A program made the translations under genes and the position numbers. From NCBI GenBank assembly GCA_963855995.1, contig OY979716.1:85647042-85711041 (forward strand): a DNA stretch of 64,000 bases. The letters are read 5' to 3'. The notes beneath the pieces are model-generated. The model worked only from the letters and a program-made list of their open reading frames with translations. It ran no database searches and was not told where the DNA came from. Numbering within the stretch: the stretch's first letter is position 1; each line of letters starts with the position of its first letter. Positions 34,582-55,311 of the stretch are shown piece after piece. This stretch comes from Muricea muricata. Taxonomy: Eukaryota > Cnidaria > Anthozoa > Malacalcyonacea > Plexauridae.

Positions 34582-35745
34582 ATGGCGGAAGCTCAAGACG
34601 TGGCAAACCCCGTTGGACGGCCGAAAGTGTGCGACAAAGATGCCGAAATTTCCGAAATGCTTAAACTGGGCTTCTCGATTGTACAAATTTCGCAAATGCT
34701 GAAAGTTAGTAGACCAACAGTGTACCGAATTATGAATGATGCTGGTATTTTTAGATCATATACGAAAATTGATGAGGCTTCACTCGATAATATAGTTCGC
34801 GAAATTAAGAGCGAGGATCCGAACGCTGGAGAAGTAATGGTTATGGGTCATCTTCGTGCAAAAGGTTTTCGCATCCAACGCCAAAAGATACGCGACTCTA
34901 TTCATCGTGTAGATCCCGATGGAGTTGCCAGTCGTGGCCGTGATAAACCCCGTCGAAGAGTGTAAGAGGCACCTTGTCCGAATTATGTATGGCACATTGA
35001 CGGAAACCACAAGTTGATAAGGTGGAAAATAGTCACTCACCTTTCCATAGATGGTTTCAGCAGGGTAATCACTTATGCCGAAGCTTCTGACAACAATCGA
35101 GCCGACACTGTTTTGGTAAAATTTCAGCGAGCGGTGGCTACATTTGGTAGACCAATTCGGGTTCGAAGCGACCATGGCGGGGAAAATGTAAGGGTGTGGG
35201 AATCAATGATCCAGCACGAAGGCGAATATGGAGTGATTTGCAGGAAATCGGTTCAAAATCAAAGAGTTGAAAGGCTCAACGGAGACCTCAATCGGCACGT
35301 TAATCGCCCTTATTCAGAAATTTTCCACGATTTAGAATTAAGGGGAGAGTTGAATCCCAAAAATGATGTTGACCTGTTTTGTCTCCATTTTGTGTATTTG
35401 CCAAGAATAAATAGGGCAATTGAAGAATTTGCTGCATCCTACAATTGTCACAGCCTTTCTTCCGAGAGGAATGCCACTCCATTGCAACTTTTTTGGGCAA
35501 ATCACGGTTTGATCGAGCTGCACCGTGGCCAGGAAGTATTCTTTCCAGAGGTCTCAGTAACAGATCTACTTTCCAGAAGGGAGGAGCTACCACATGTGGT
35601 GGTTGACCATATACCCTGTTGCTTGGACCAACAAGGGTTAGAACATTTGAAGAGAACCATCAACCCCCTTGCTCAAACAAGTAATAAGGGACATGATCTT
35701 TATTTACAAACTGTTAATTTTGTGGGAAACTATATACTACAGTAA
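34582..35745 (+). pseudogene. IS3EU-like transposase of element 2, one in-frame stop
   Basis: Single-exon DDE transposase, 387 codons with one stop (TAA at 34963-34965); the same frame continues on both sides. It starts MAEAQDVANPVGRPKVCDKD, 58 bp inside the left TIR. Residues ~20-60 form a helix-turn-helix (FSIVQISQMLKVSRPTVYRI), followed by GHLRAKGFRIQRQKIRDSIH. The integrase core keeps all catalytic residues: YVWHIDGNHKLIRW (D1), IRVRSDHGGENVRVW (D2) and NQRVERLNGDLNRHV (E). Layout parallels the six-exon transposase at 24277-22303, but this gene lacks introns in the core. The single stop suggests recent inactivation or a sequence error. Confidence 0.85.
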
Positions 35746-36986
35746 AGTAAAAAGACTGAATAAAAGGATTAATACTGACTAAGAATTAACAAGAATGTTT
35801 TTCAATCCTAGTTTAACAAACATTGCATTGTGAAGACTGAAGGTGCTTATTGAACTGTAATAATATAATATAGTAATTTTATAATAATATAGTTGAGTAA
35901 CATTTTGTAAAAATGTGTTATTCTATTTTTCAAATTACCAAGGTAAAGCATTAAAGCACAAACATTAAAATTGAAGTCCAGAGAACTCTATAATTTGTGC
36001 AATTTACAGATTTGAATGTTTCTTTAAAAGCCTGGATAAAGCCCTCTGCATTTAGTCAAATCGAACTTTCCATGGTTCACCAACTTTGACCCCCCCCCAT
36101 GAACGTAAATGTATTCTAAAACAGATCTGTTTAATCTAGGTATAAAACAGTGATGAGTATCAGATCCTGAATCTACTCAACGACCAGTATCGGTATTCGA
36201 TAAGTAAAAATGAATAGAATGTCGCGTGTTTTGTATGACATATACACTTTGGGCGGTGTGTAGCTGCTGAATAGCGAGAAAATTACCGATAGACAGGCCT
36301 GACTATGTTACATTTTGAGGATACTATCGCTGTAGCAATTTAAATAGTTTCTAACGAAGAAATGGAAATACCAGACTAAGGACATTAGTGGTGTGATGAA
36401 TGGCATCATCATCATGAACAAAATCAGCACGACTACTTGACATCCAATTTTATACTTGCTCCCCTGAACAAAAATTCCGGCTACGCAGCTGTTTTGAATG
36501 ATATAAAAACCGATCAACATAAACCGACTTTTGGACTTTATTTTACTTTTTGGACGGACTCCTTTCGAAAAACAACACAAAAGTTGGGGGGTCACAGCCC
36601 CCACACTCCGATAGGCGCCCATTGGTTAATGCGCAATAATAGAGTAATGTATTTTCTAAAATAGACTCGAAATACATAGATGAAAGCTCACTTCAAAAGC
36701 ATTCCAATACGGAGAACATTTGTAAATATCAGCATACCTGAATTACAAGTTCTTAACTTAAACATTGATAACTCAATTGTGTTAACATGTAATTACCAAC
36801 AAACTGTGTTGTCATCAAAACAAAGGAAGCAATAAAAATGTACATTAACTAATATTGTTCACGCTGGAAGACTGTGACCAATCTCGTCAACAAACATGCA
36901 CCGTTTTCAAAATATTAATGAAAAAGCAGCGTCACTGCATTGTAATTCTTTTTTACACAGATTAATAACAGTTCATGACTCAGTAT
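35746..36986. other. Spacer between the convergent genes of IS3EU-like element 2
   Basis: About 1.2 kb, AT-rich, with a run of C near 36090. It holds no gene I can support; short frames on both strands look random. Confidence 0.4.
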
Positions 36987-44882
<7,896 letters not shown>

Positions 44883-44961
44883 TTTTGAAAGCAAGATGGC
44901 GGATGCCCAAGCCAAGCGCGCGGGAAAATTTGCAATTACGCCTGTGCGCAGGCTATTTATA

Positions 44962-45564
44962 AGTCCGACGCGCATACCATGATGCGCATACAATAAAATA
45001 CTTATATGAAATAATGCATGTCTTATATGAAATAATGCATGTCTTATATGAAATAATATATACATTATATGAAATAATGCATGTCTTATATGAAATAATG
45101 CATGTCTTATATGAAATAATACATGCATTATATGAAATAATGCATGTCTTATATGAAATAATACATACATTATATGTAATATTTTATGCATTATGTGAAA
45201 CAATACATGCCTTATATGAAATAATATATACATTATATGAAATAATATATTTATTATATAAAATAATGCACGACTTGTATGAAATAAAGTATGTATTGTA
45301 TGAAATAATTTGTGCATTATATAAAATAATGTTTGTATTATATAGCACGAAGTCGGGATTATGTTAAACGTTGCATAGTTATTTTTTTGTATTGTATAAC
45401 TGGTTTCGTGCTTTGCGTGAATCTTTTCATTGTATTTTAATCGAATTGTTTCATTTTGTGTTGAAATGTTTATTTTCTACTAAATAATGCAATTAAAACA
45501 CTTAAAAATGCCAAATAACATAGAAAAACAAATTAAATAATTTTTTTACAAATGGCGCCTCATA
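44962..45564 (-). repeat. Right TIR of IS3EU-like element 2
   Basis: 603 bp inverted copy of 33858-34523, with fewer 21-bp units; ends GGCGCCTCATA before the TSD acacaa. Confidence 0.9.
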
Positions 45565-45794
45565 ACACAATGCAATTTTTCTTGCAACTGGCAATGCAAC
45601 TATATATATACTCTTGAGAGATGTAAAATTGACAAATGGTCAGTATCTGATCAGTATCTCAACAATGAAGCTGTAATTAACTTTGATGTCATTGTTTTAC
45701 AAAACTTAAGAAAAATTAGTGATGCCTACAGGTATATGTATCACAAAATACCATGATACCACAGAAAACGAGAAGGAATTAATGCACAAAATAT

Positions 45795-46018
45795 GTGAAT
45801 GCAACACATTTGCAATAGTGCGAATTCATGTGCAAATGTGATCAACAACTTAAAATGCATACATTCTCTATTTGAAAATCATTTTCCTGATGCCTTGTTT
45901 GAATCCAAAATTACATCAAGTATAGTGAAATATTGACGCATTAGCAGATATTTTTTAAATGACATTGCTTGAAACATTTGCACATGAATTCGCACCATAG
46001 CAAATATGTTGCATTCAC
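45795..46018. mobile_element. Probable MITE with ~48-bp inverted repeats
   Basis: Left arm gtgaatgcaacacatttgc, then gcgaattcatgtgcaaatgt, is the inverted copy of the right arm acatttgcacatgaattcgc, then gcaaatatgttgcattcac. It lies in an intron of the CACTA BEN gene. The ends may extend slightly further. Confidence 0.55.
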
Positions 46019-46204
46019 GGCATTTGAATTTTGGCACCAGGTGCCAGTGTGAGTGCAAATATGATTTTTCATCCAGTGATTGATAAACTTGTTATATTGT
46101 AGTATATACTATGGATATTATGTAGTGATTTTAGTATTAACCTACTACTAAGTAGCAATATCTACAGTATGAAAGACCAAATCCTGGTTCATTTGATAAA
46201 CCTT

Positions 46205-46345
46205 TACTTATTTATCGCCATGCTGGTATTCTGTGGTACATTAAGATTTTATCCTAATAATGTCAGGTTTCAAAAATACTAGGATATGCTAAATCTAACT
46301 GCAACACCCCACAGGAAGAAAAAATACAGTGATATACACTTGTGA
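46205..46345. repeat. Dispersed ~140-bp repeat (copy 2)
   Basis: Inverted relative to 24825-24970 (tggtattctgtggtaca, cctaataatgtcaggttt, aactgcaacaccccacaggaag). It is in the BEN gene intron. Confidence 0.55.
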
Positions 46346-48220
46346 CAAAAAATATGGAAGATAGAAAATTGTATGGTATTCTTTGGTACATACACCAGCA
46401 TAGAATTGGTGTTGCCTATACATTTGAATTAAAAACACTCGATGCATTTGCATTTTATATTTGGTACCTTTGAGGTTGCTTATTACAAGCTTCAGATGTT
46501 TGATTTCTTTTTCTTTTTCCTGCAGATTTTTTTCAAGGTTGGAGTTTTTCTTTTTTAAATCAAATACTTCATCATCCTCTGATGGGCAAAACATCTTAAA
46601 AATCAGATAACATTTATTTCAGTGATTTTATCATGAGATATTTTGATATAAAGCAGGACAGTTCACACTTACATTGTCATCTTCGTTGAATTCAGTTTCA
46701 TTAAATTCAGGATTCTCCTGTACGATCTATAAAGAGATGGATTGTGTATATACATTGTCTTATAAAAACATTGCCAGTAGAATAACAATATCTTGTCACA
46801 GCCCAACTCTTTTACTACAGGTTGCAAATTTGCATGGCTGTGAACATGTGAGAAGATAACCCCCTATCTAGGTATGATCAACAATATTTAAACTCACCTT
46901 TTTCTTTGTCAGGTTATATTTGGCTCTTAAAGCCTCTATCTCACCAGTTGAAGGCTCAACTGTTTTATGGCTTTTCTTGGATCTTTTTGAAGGGTGAAAA
47001 GAATTCAATAAATGTACAATTTAAAAGATCTATTGAAATGCCCTTCATTAAGCATTCATTTATTTACAGTAAGCACTGAAAGGGAAAGTCAGAACAGAAT
47101 TTAATCCTGCTGTTTTGGTTTATGTTTATTGTACTGATTAATATTTGAACTACATAAAAAGTGGAAAAGTAATATAAAAAGACTTAGGCTAAAATAATTC
47201 TATGTACCTCAGTTAATTCATCATCAAGGAAAGTTATTCATTATTGGGGAGGGGGGGGGGACAAGTAAATCAAACAATCTGCACATGCTAGACTTCACCC
47301 TTGGTATCTGTTAAATATTCCAGTTAAGAAAATGAAGAGCTCCCCTTTTCATGCAATTCCCTTCCCCTATTGCTGCCTATAGGTTAATTTAAAATACAGT
47401 GTAACAAGGAAAATTAAGAAATATTAAGTACCTTCTCCTGAGTGAGCAGTTTGTTCGGTTCATCCTCATCCTCTGAGCTGGCATACCTGCCATTTGGTCT
47501 TAAGCCACGCTTTCCTCTGCCATGATTGGGTGTCTTCAGAGAGCCAGTTTCACAATACTGGACCATGCTAAGTCGTATAGTTTCATAATCATCTGTGAAG
47601 AAAGCCACACTATATTAATTGCAACAGAAATTACAGAATAATGTGTAGAACCAGGAAATGCTTCATGATTGAAAACCACTATGCCCATATGCATGGCTCA
47701 AATTACAAGGACCATCTGTGACATAAATATATATATATACATATGTTATCTTTGTGAGGCTTAAATAATATATTTTAAAAGAAAACCAACGGAGCGACTG
47801 TCGAAAGTCAGATTGTTTTAAACATGTTGATAGTTAATGTAAAATAATCGGTTTGCATTGTTTATTATGCAAGCAAGCTAGCTGGGTTTGAGATAATTTC
47901 GCTATGAATGCATTATTAGTGCGGAAAATATTCACTAATAACAATCATATAAAAGCTACAACCACACTCACAGACTCACCACTAAACCGAAGTATTTTAG
48001 CCACACAGCTTGTTGTTGCAATCGACGATGGGTCAATTGAATTCTTTATGATTTTTTTGTGAAGCTTTGAAAATTCACGAGGCCATTCCACTATAACTGT
48101 CTTCTTCCAATCCCATGTGTCGTTGTCAAATTTGTTTGAATCTTCTCAGACAATCCATCGCGTCTCCCCAATTTCACAAGACTTTTCGTTAACAAATTCA
48201 AATAGTGCGTATTTCATCAT

Positions 48221-48538
48221 GATGTAGATAAAAAGATTCACGAAATCGCAGAACAAATGGAGCTTTCAAAAGCACAACCGGACAGAAAGGCAATGCCAAA
48301 GATTAAATATTAGCAATGCTATTCAAAAAGACGCGCAAAATACAAGGTGTTACAAACCCCACAAACCCTAGCGCGCTTCTGCGCGACCTTCATCCAATGC
48401 CGTGACTACCTGATCGCAGGCTGCACACTGCGCATATTAAAATTTCACAATAATTACTGGCCGCGCACGTGCGAATCTTTAAAGTATGAAAAATATTAAG
48501 AAAAATAAGGAAAAAGTTCAACATAAAAGTAAATAAAT
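48221..48538. promoter_or_regulatory. Putative bidirectional promoter of the CACTA genes
   Basis: 318 bp between the start codons of the BEN gene (-, 48220) and the tnp2 transposase gene (+, 48539). It includes a locally GC-rich stretch with repeated gcgc near 48370-48475. The head-to-head arrangement implies shared control. No defined core elements can be named by eye. Confidence 0.5.
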
Positions 48539-49058
48539 ATGCCAAGAGGACCATACAAAAGATATGAATATGACCCAGACGCTCATATTCCCAGAACAAC
48601 GTCGTATAACAAACGAAAACGTCAACATACAGAGATCGACTCAACGGAGACAGAGATAAATATTTCAACCAGAAGTGACAATGATTCCGTGAACACGGTA
48701 TGCTACGAGTTGATACTTCAGTTACAAATACTATGAATATGAATTTGTTATGATTATAACGTAAATGTAAAATGTTTAAAATCGCGACTTTATTTGGCAA
48801 TCGCGGACAAACTAACGAAAAACTTGCGAATCGAAATGAAGTTTTTGAACTTGTGTTGTTACCACTCGAATTTTTAAGTTAAGCCAGTGTAATTAAGCCC
48901 CCAAAAACTTAGATTCTCCAAATAAAATGCCCATTTATTCACTATATAAATACATGTATTAAATATTTTTCTTGTAGATATCCTGTGATGGTTTAGTTGA
49001 AAAGGTGAGCCACAAATTCTTTATGATTTAATACATTGTTTTATATTTATGGCATTTA

Positions 49059-49245
49059 GGGACTGGTCATAAAGTATGGGGGTGGGCTATGGAAATTGAG
49101 GGGTGGATCATGACTTTTTCAAGTCACAAATAGGGGGTGGGTCATGTATATTTTGTAGGAAAATCAGGGTGGGCCACACAAAATTAGCCTTTTAATAATT
49201 AAATTTTTACAGCCCCCCCCCCCTTTATACTTTATGACCAGTCCC
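49059..49245. mobile_element. MITE, 187 bp, GGGACTGGTCATAAAGTAT termini
   Basis: TIRs GGGACTGGTCATAAAGTAT and its inverted copy at 49227-49245, flanked by tta on both sides (3-bp TSD). G-rich after the left TIR and C-rich before the right one. Located in intron 2 of the tnp2 gene. Confidence 0.82.
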
Positions 49246-51084
49246 TTAGGTAGAGCTTGGGGTTTGTGTTGACTTGGGATCACTCTCATACCTGCATTAT
49301 TTTAATGATTATGTACTATTTAATACACGAGAAGGAAATATGACAAAACACGATTGTTCGAGTGTATTAAAGGACTTCAAATACGCCGCATTGTAATGCT
49401 AAATAGGATGCAACATCATATAAAGAATACTAATGAATGTTACAGATTATATAAAGTGTTTTCCTAATTAGCACTTTATCAGTTATAAAGCTACCTCTTA
49501 TGACCTATTATGGTTGACATGATTGGCCAATAATCTCATGAATTATTAATGAGTATATGAATTGTTAATAGGGTAATGCTTTATTAGAATATAATTTTAA
49601 CATTTCGCCTGGCTGTTCTGCAGCATTTTTGCCATTATTTACAAAATAGTTTATTATTTAAGCCCCATATGGCCTGGTTAAATACTGCAGTAATAATAGT
49701 CAAGAGACAATGTGTTCTACATTAACGTTTTACCCAAGTTCAGTTGTGCCAATGAGTTATTAAATCCATATCCAACCAAAATTTCTCATTGCTGCTATTG
49801 TCACCAACATTGGCATAGTGTTAGAATGTGATATTATACATTGTAAATGATGATCCCTGCTCAGAACTCAACAGCAGCTAGGATTGATTAATTCAGTCAT
49901 TTCAAATCCCCACCAGTGTTGATAGTGAATAATAAGCACCAAATGTATCAAAGTACGCTGTGAGTTGATCCTATGACACACTTACCGTTTGTGTATTTAT
50001 TGCCTTGCAATAACAACGATATATGTCAGTTTGTGTATTACCGTAGTTATTAAGTTTATCTTTTGTGGAATAGACTATGTCTGATAATATGAGTGAAGAT
50101 GAAACTGGTGAAGGTAAAGATGAAGAGCATGGTGATGGCAATGAGAGCAGTGAAAATTATGAGGCTGGTGAAGCTGGACAAAATGTAGGAAACAAAGTTG
50201 ATTTCAGCAATGACCAGGTAGTTATAAAATTTGATAAAATCTTATTACTGTGTAATGTAAAGTAGAAAACAGACTCTGATTGAAGTTTTATTTTTAATAC
50301 TTTTTTGCCAATTGATCATCACAGTAAATTTTACACTTAGCTAACCTAGGTTAAATTATAGTAGTGATTACATCTTATGTAAACAGGCAATCACACTTCC
50401 ATATACTAGCTAACCTATGTTACCTTGTGTAAATTTGGTTTGCTGATGAATTTCCTATAAATTTAAATTAAGTCCTCTTGCTTTACTGGCTTTGTTTCAA
50501 GTTGGAACCCCCAGGTTTTCTGTCATAAAGTTGTCAGCTAATAACACATCATTGCAGTATGTTTTGCTTGAGTATTCATCTACCTAATCAAGCTGATTGT
50601 TGGAGAAATTCTTTTCTTTACAAAGTATTTCTAACTAAAGTACTGCATACAGCATGTCGGCTTGCTGCTTTTTGTATAACTAAAGTGAGCTAAATGTTTA
50701 TTTGATTTGAGAAATTGACCAGTGATTGCAATACATCCCACAACTAATTGTTGTTCATTATTCAGGATGACAAAGAACCAATTTTTGATGGTGCTAATGT
50801 TACCAAAACTCAGAGCCTACTCATGATCCTTTCCTTTGTGTTGAGACACAAATTAACTGATGTGGCTCTTGGAGACCTGCTGTTGCTGCTGAATACCTTT
50901 TTCCCTAACACAGTTCCAGCAACCAAGCACAAGTTTTATAGTTTGTTTAAATTGGAGCAGTCAGAGGTATATGTTCAACTAATGTGCTCAGTATCCCAGA
51001 TTTTACTGCCAAATGTTAGCTAATTTTACCTTTTGAGTAAGAAATGTTTCTGCCAATATCAAATGACTAATGTCATTTAGTGCA

Positions 51085-51694
51085 TAGCCTGCGAGCAGGC
51101 TGTAGGGAGAAGGTAATGTAAATAATGCGGCCTGCCCACAACCTTGACAATTTTTCGTTCTGCCCATTTTTAAAATGCTAAATGTTAACCAATTAGAAGC
51201 TTTCAAGTTAATTTAATTACCTTTGTTTACACAATTACACACTTGAAAATGCTCTATTTGTAATTTTTCTATAGGCTATAGCTTACCTTTAATACCCTTG
51301 CTATCTGAATCCTATACTAGCAACCAGCTCTGGCAGTAAGGCCACAGAATAGAAATAAACAGAAAGGCCACTCGAGTCGGAACCTTTGAAGTTTGTGTCT
51401 CCACGCATGTCTCATTACGCATGTTCATTATGCAGGTTCTGGCCAGTCAATTGCCTTTTCTGGCCAATAGGAACGCTGAACTGGCCGTTCCGCCATTATT
51501 CTGGCCAGATAACTGCATAAAAATAGGGGGACATGTTGCACTGCTGAGTGGCCCTACTGTTTATACTGTGGTAAGGCTTTGCAAACAGTCACTATTGAAT
51601 GGCTATGCCATTAGGCATAGCCTATAGAACCAATCAGAACACTGCATTTCGTATTATTCACATTACCTTCTCCCTACAGCCTGCTCGCAGGCTA
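51085..51694. mobile_element. MuDR-like MITE, 610 bp, 9-bp TSD
   Basis: TIRs of about 45 bp start TAGCCTGCGAGCAGGCTGTA (self-complementary at the tip). The exact 9-bp TSD is tttagtgca (51076-51084, 51695-51703), typical of MULE elements. It is inserted in the tnp2 intron before the exon at 51840 and hosts a nested 228-bp MITE. Confidence 0.88.
51343..51570. mobile_element. 228-bp MITE with 7-bp TSD (copy 1)
   Basis: Starts CACAGAATAGAAATAAACAG, ends TTTATACTGTG, with 7-bp duplication gtaaggc (51336-51342, 51571-51577). The interior aligns along its full length with the reverse complement of 62849-63076, also 228 bp. Confidence 0.8.
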
Positions 51695-53872
51695 TTTAGT
51701 GCATTGAACAATTCAGTTAATTTTAATCATAATAAAAGAGTGTTCTGTCTAAATATCCTGGCTTAGGAAAATATAAACTCCAATAATTCTTTTTTTTTGA
51801 AAATCTTTTCAACCAGTTTGACTTTTTTTACCGTTTTAGAAGCACTTCTACTGTTCTACATGTACAGCTTACTTGGGGAAAGATACAACCATCACCATTT
51901 GCAACTCTTGTGAGGAATTGTTTGATGAAAGTGAAAGTATCAAGAATGGAAATTACTTCATCTATATTCCACTTCAACAACAAATTGTAAGACTTTTGTC
52001 AAATCACAAAGTTTTTCCCTATTTGACTAATAGAGATTTAGACGTTATACTCAGTTCAAAGACTGTAAATGATGTGACAACATCTGCATTATATAAAGAA
52101 CTTATAGTAAAGCATGGTCTTAATCCCAACGATGTGTCATTAACATGGAATACAGATGGCATTCCTATATTAACTCCTCCAATTTTTCCATATGGCCTTT
52201 ACAAGCTTTTGTGAATGAGCTTCCGCCTCACCTACAGGGCAAAAATATTCTGTTGCTTGGGCTGTGGTTTGGTCAGAAACCAGTTATGAACACCTTCTTG
52301 AAACCATTTGTTGAAGAGTGTAGGAAATTGAAATCAATCGGTTTCACTTTTGGTAATGAGGTTTTGCCAAGAAAGGTTTTTGCTTTGCTACTATCTGCAG
52401 ATTCTCCTGCTCGAGCTATTGTTCGAAATGTGAAGCAGTTTAACGGTCAATATGGGTGTGATTGGTGAGAATTTGAAGGAGTACCTGTACCAAATAACAA
52501 TGGTCCTCCCACTCGATACTACCCTTACAGAACACCAGTTGTAATGCGCACTTCAGAAAATCAAGCTAAATATGCATTAAAAGCCACTGCTACTACTCCT
52601 GTTAAGGGAGTAAAGGGTATGACGATGGCAGACCTGTTACCCACTTTTGATACAGTTAGAGGCACTGTAACAGACTTCATGCATTCTGTTGCCAAGGTGT
52701 GGTAAGGCAATTGGTAGATCAGTGGGTTAACACTAAGTACCATGGAGAGAGTTATTATGTTGGCCAAAAGGTCAACTTGGTTGATGAACGACTACAACTT
52801 ATAAGTCCTCCAAGTGAAATTCATAGAAGCCCTCGTGGTATCTCACATAGGTGTTATTGGAAAGCATCTGAGTGGATGGCTTTTATAGCCTTGTTATTTT
52901 GCAAGGAATTCTTCCTTCTCATTACCTGAATCACTTCTTTCTTTTTGTGTATGGGATTTACACACTGTTAGGTGATTCAATATCTGATGATGCAATTTCT
53001 CTTTCTGAATTTTGCCTGACAAAATCTGTGATTCAGCTGGAGGAGCTTTATGGGCTTTCCAGTTGTAAATTTAATGTCCATTGTTTGACACACCTAGCAC
53101 ATAGTGTTAAGGATTGTGGTCCATTATGGGCTACCTCTACTTTTACTTTTGAGGCACACAACCATGTTCTTGTCAACATGTTTCATGGAACACAGTGTGT
53201 ACCACAGCAAATAACGGATACGTTTTTGCTAAAGAGCAAGGTTTTGTCAATGGCAAGGACTTGTATTGATAGAGATGACTCTTCTGTTTCTGTGCAAAAT
53301 GTGCTTGTCAGGCTGATGGGAGATGATGTTAGGTACAAAAGCACAGAAGTTATTGTGATGGTTTGGGTCTTTTAGGTTCACGGAAAGTTGTTAAATTAGA
53401 TGCTCATTGGTTGGTTGCTTTGCAGAATTTATTAGATATGACTGTAGTTAATGAGTCTGGGGACCTTTACGACAGGTTTGTTTGTAATCATCAACTCTAT
53501 TCTTGTGTAAACTACACTAGATCGAAGCGGCACATCAATCACCATGTATCTTTCAGGCATCCAGTTTATACTTATGGCATAGTTTTAGGTCTTTTAAATG
53601 TCAAGCCATCTTGTCGTTGTTCTTTAGAGATTTCTCAGTACTGCCAATGCTCAATGTACAGTGTAATAATTGTTAAAGCTATGGAAAGTAGTCAAAGAGT
53701 GCTCTTCAGGGATTCAGATTTTAATATCTCTAGCAAATTTATTGTCGAAGTCAGTGAGACAAGTAATGTAATTGCACTTTATCCTTCTCAAATAGAACGT
53801 AAATGTGTATGTCTATTTTTAGATAGCAGAACATATTTTTGCCCCTTACCATATCGTATTTTTGGGGACTAG

Positions 53873-54494
53873 ATACCATAGTTCTTGTAAATTAGATTGT
53901 AAGTACATGCATAGTAGTGGAAGAAGTGTGTTTAACAAAGATAAGCAAAGAAATTGTTCAGACATGCTATGAAAATTTTAATAAGAAGTATCATAAAATG
54001 TAAATAGACCAATGGGAATTTATGACAAGCTTTCATGGCTTATCAAAGTTGCACAATGCTGAATCACATATAATAAATTATGCCATTAAATAATGTTTCT
54101 CCACTTTTGGAGCTGTTAGAAAATAGTGCTTAATTATTAGAACAATTGTTGACCTTAAGGTTTTGACGTATACATATAGCAATGTGTATGTTTGCTGTTG
54201 TGAGATATTCATAATTTGAGTTAAATGAGCATTTACTGCTTTTCATGCATTTTTGTAGCATGTCAATTAATTACTTTGCTTACCTAAACAGCTGTTAGTA
54301 CCATATAACATATATGTATACATATATACCATTAACTAAATGTAAATTAAAAAACCTTTGTTAATAAACTATGCTAAATATAATGTTGTCAGAATTTGGC
54401 CCAAATAAAACTTTTACCAGATTCTATAAATTATTTTATAGAATATGTTATACAATATTTCATATATTAATTAACAAATAGATTTCATTTTTGC
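53873..54494. other. CACTA 3' flank, non-coding
   Basis: AT-rich sequence after the decayed transposase gene, before the fold-back at 54495. No gene seen. Confidence 0.4.
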
Positions 54495-54880
54495 GTACAC
54501 GCGCACGGATGACGTCAACTGATGGCGTGATCTAATTTAGCTAATTTATTTCGCGGGTCTTCGCATGATTTTTGCCAACTTTATTATAATAAAACACAAA
54601 TAGATTTCATTTTTTTGTGCTTCTGTACTGTAATAAATCACAGATGACGTCATAGCGTGTAAAGAACAAAAAGTCACGCACTCGACTGCGTCTTGTGCAT
54701 ACTTTTTTGTTCTTCACACGCTATGACGTCATCTGTGATTTATTACAGTACGGAAGCACAAAAAAATGAAATCTATTTGTGTTATATTATAATAAAGTTG
54801 GCAAAATCATGCGAAGACCCGCGAAATAAATTAGCTAAATTAGATCACGCCATCAGTTGACGTCATCCGTGCATGTGTAC
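54495..54880. mobile_element. Large near-perfect fold-back (inverted repeat) element, 386 bp
   Basis: Left arm from gtacacgcgcacggatgacg to about 54670 is almost exactly the inverted right arm ending cgtcatccgtgcatgtgtac. Arms are about 175-180 bp, with a ~35-bp loop containing cactcgactgcgtcttgtgc. Each arm contains two tgacgtca-like palindromes. It lies just inside the right subterminal zone of the CACTA element. No clear TSD. Confidence 0.85.
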
Positions 54881-54939
54881 TTTAATAACACACAGCTCGC
54901 GACCAATGAAAATGCAGAATGAACATGCATTATTATATA

Positions 54940-55311
54940 ATGTCCTATAAAATATTCTATAGGACCTTGAAGTCCTATTGAGAACAGTAATAGGTATTTA
55001 TAGAATTGTTAGTCATATATATATAAACCATTAACTAGATGTAAAATTCCAAAAAATCTGGTTAATTGAATATGTTAAATATAATGTTGGCCTAAATAAA
55101 ACTTTTAACTATTTTCTATAAGATATTGTATAGAATATGTCACAAAATATTTCATATCAATGTTCTATAGAATATTCTATAGGACCTGGAAGTGCTATAG
55201 AAAATGGTAATAGAATATTCTATAGCATTGCTAAACCTATAGAATATTCTATAGGATGTACAATATTCTATAGCATATTCTATAGGATTCTATAGAATAT
55301 TTTCGTAAGGG
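54940..55311. repeat. Right subterminal repeats of the CACTA element
   Basis: Dense tctatagaatattctatagga motifs, mirroring the left end at 32468-32735, ending at the TIR ...tttcgtaaggg. Confidence 0.8.

Larger units (their letters stand above)
48539..53872 (+). pseudogene. CACTA transposase gene (Transposase family tnp2)
   Basis: Transposase of the surrounding CACTA element. Exons 48539-48697 (MPRGPYKRYEYDPDAHIPRT, basic), 48978-49004, 50074-50217 (acidic) and 50766-50966 (FVLRHKLTDVALGDLLLLLN), then a long last exon from 51840. Early splice sites are GT-AG and in phase. The last exon has a zinc-ribbon-like piece (HFYCSTC, then CNSCEELF) and tnp2 landmarks WNTDGIPI, FVNELPPHLQGKNILLLGLW, MNTFLKPFVEEC and VKQFNGQYGCDW. 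A TGA follows at 52466 where a Cys is expected. Later blocks (TDFMHSVAKVW, HCLTHLAHSVKDCGPLWATS) lie in shifted frames. At least two frameshifts (about 52175 and 52695) plus that stop show decay. Two MITEs sit in its introns. Confidence 0.82.

Noticed and set aside
34055..34606. Reading frames of 156-183 codons with repeated LFHI/LYEI peptides on both strands (and again at 44781-45367)
   Set aside because: They arise because the TIR minisatellite unit is 21 bp, a multiple of three, and nearly stop-free. They occur on both strands and in both TIRs and have no independent coding evidence.
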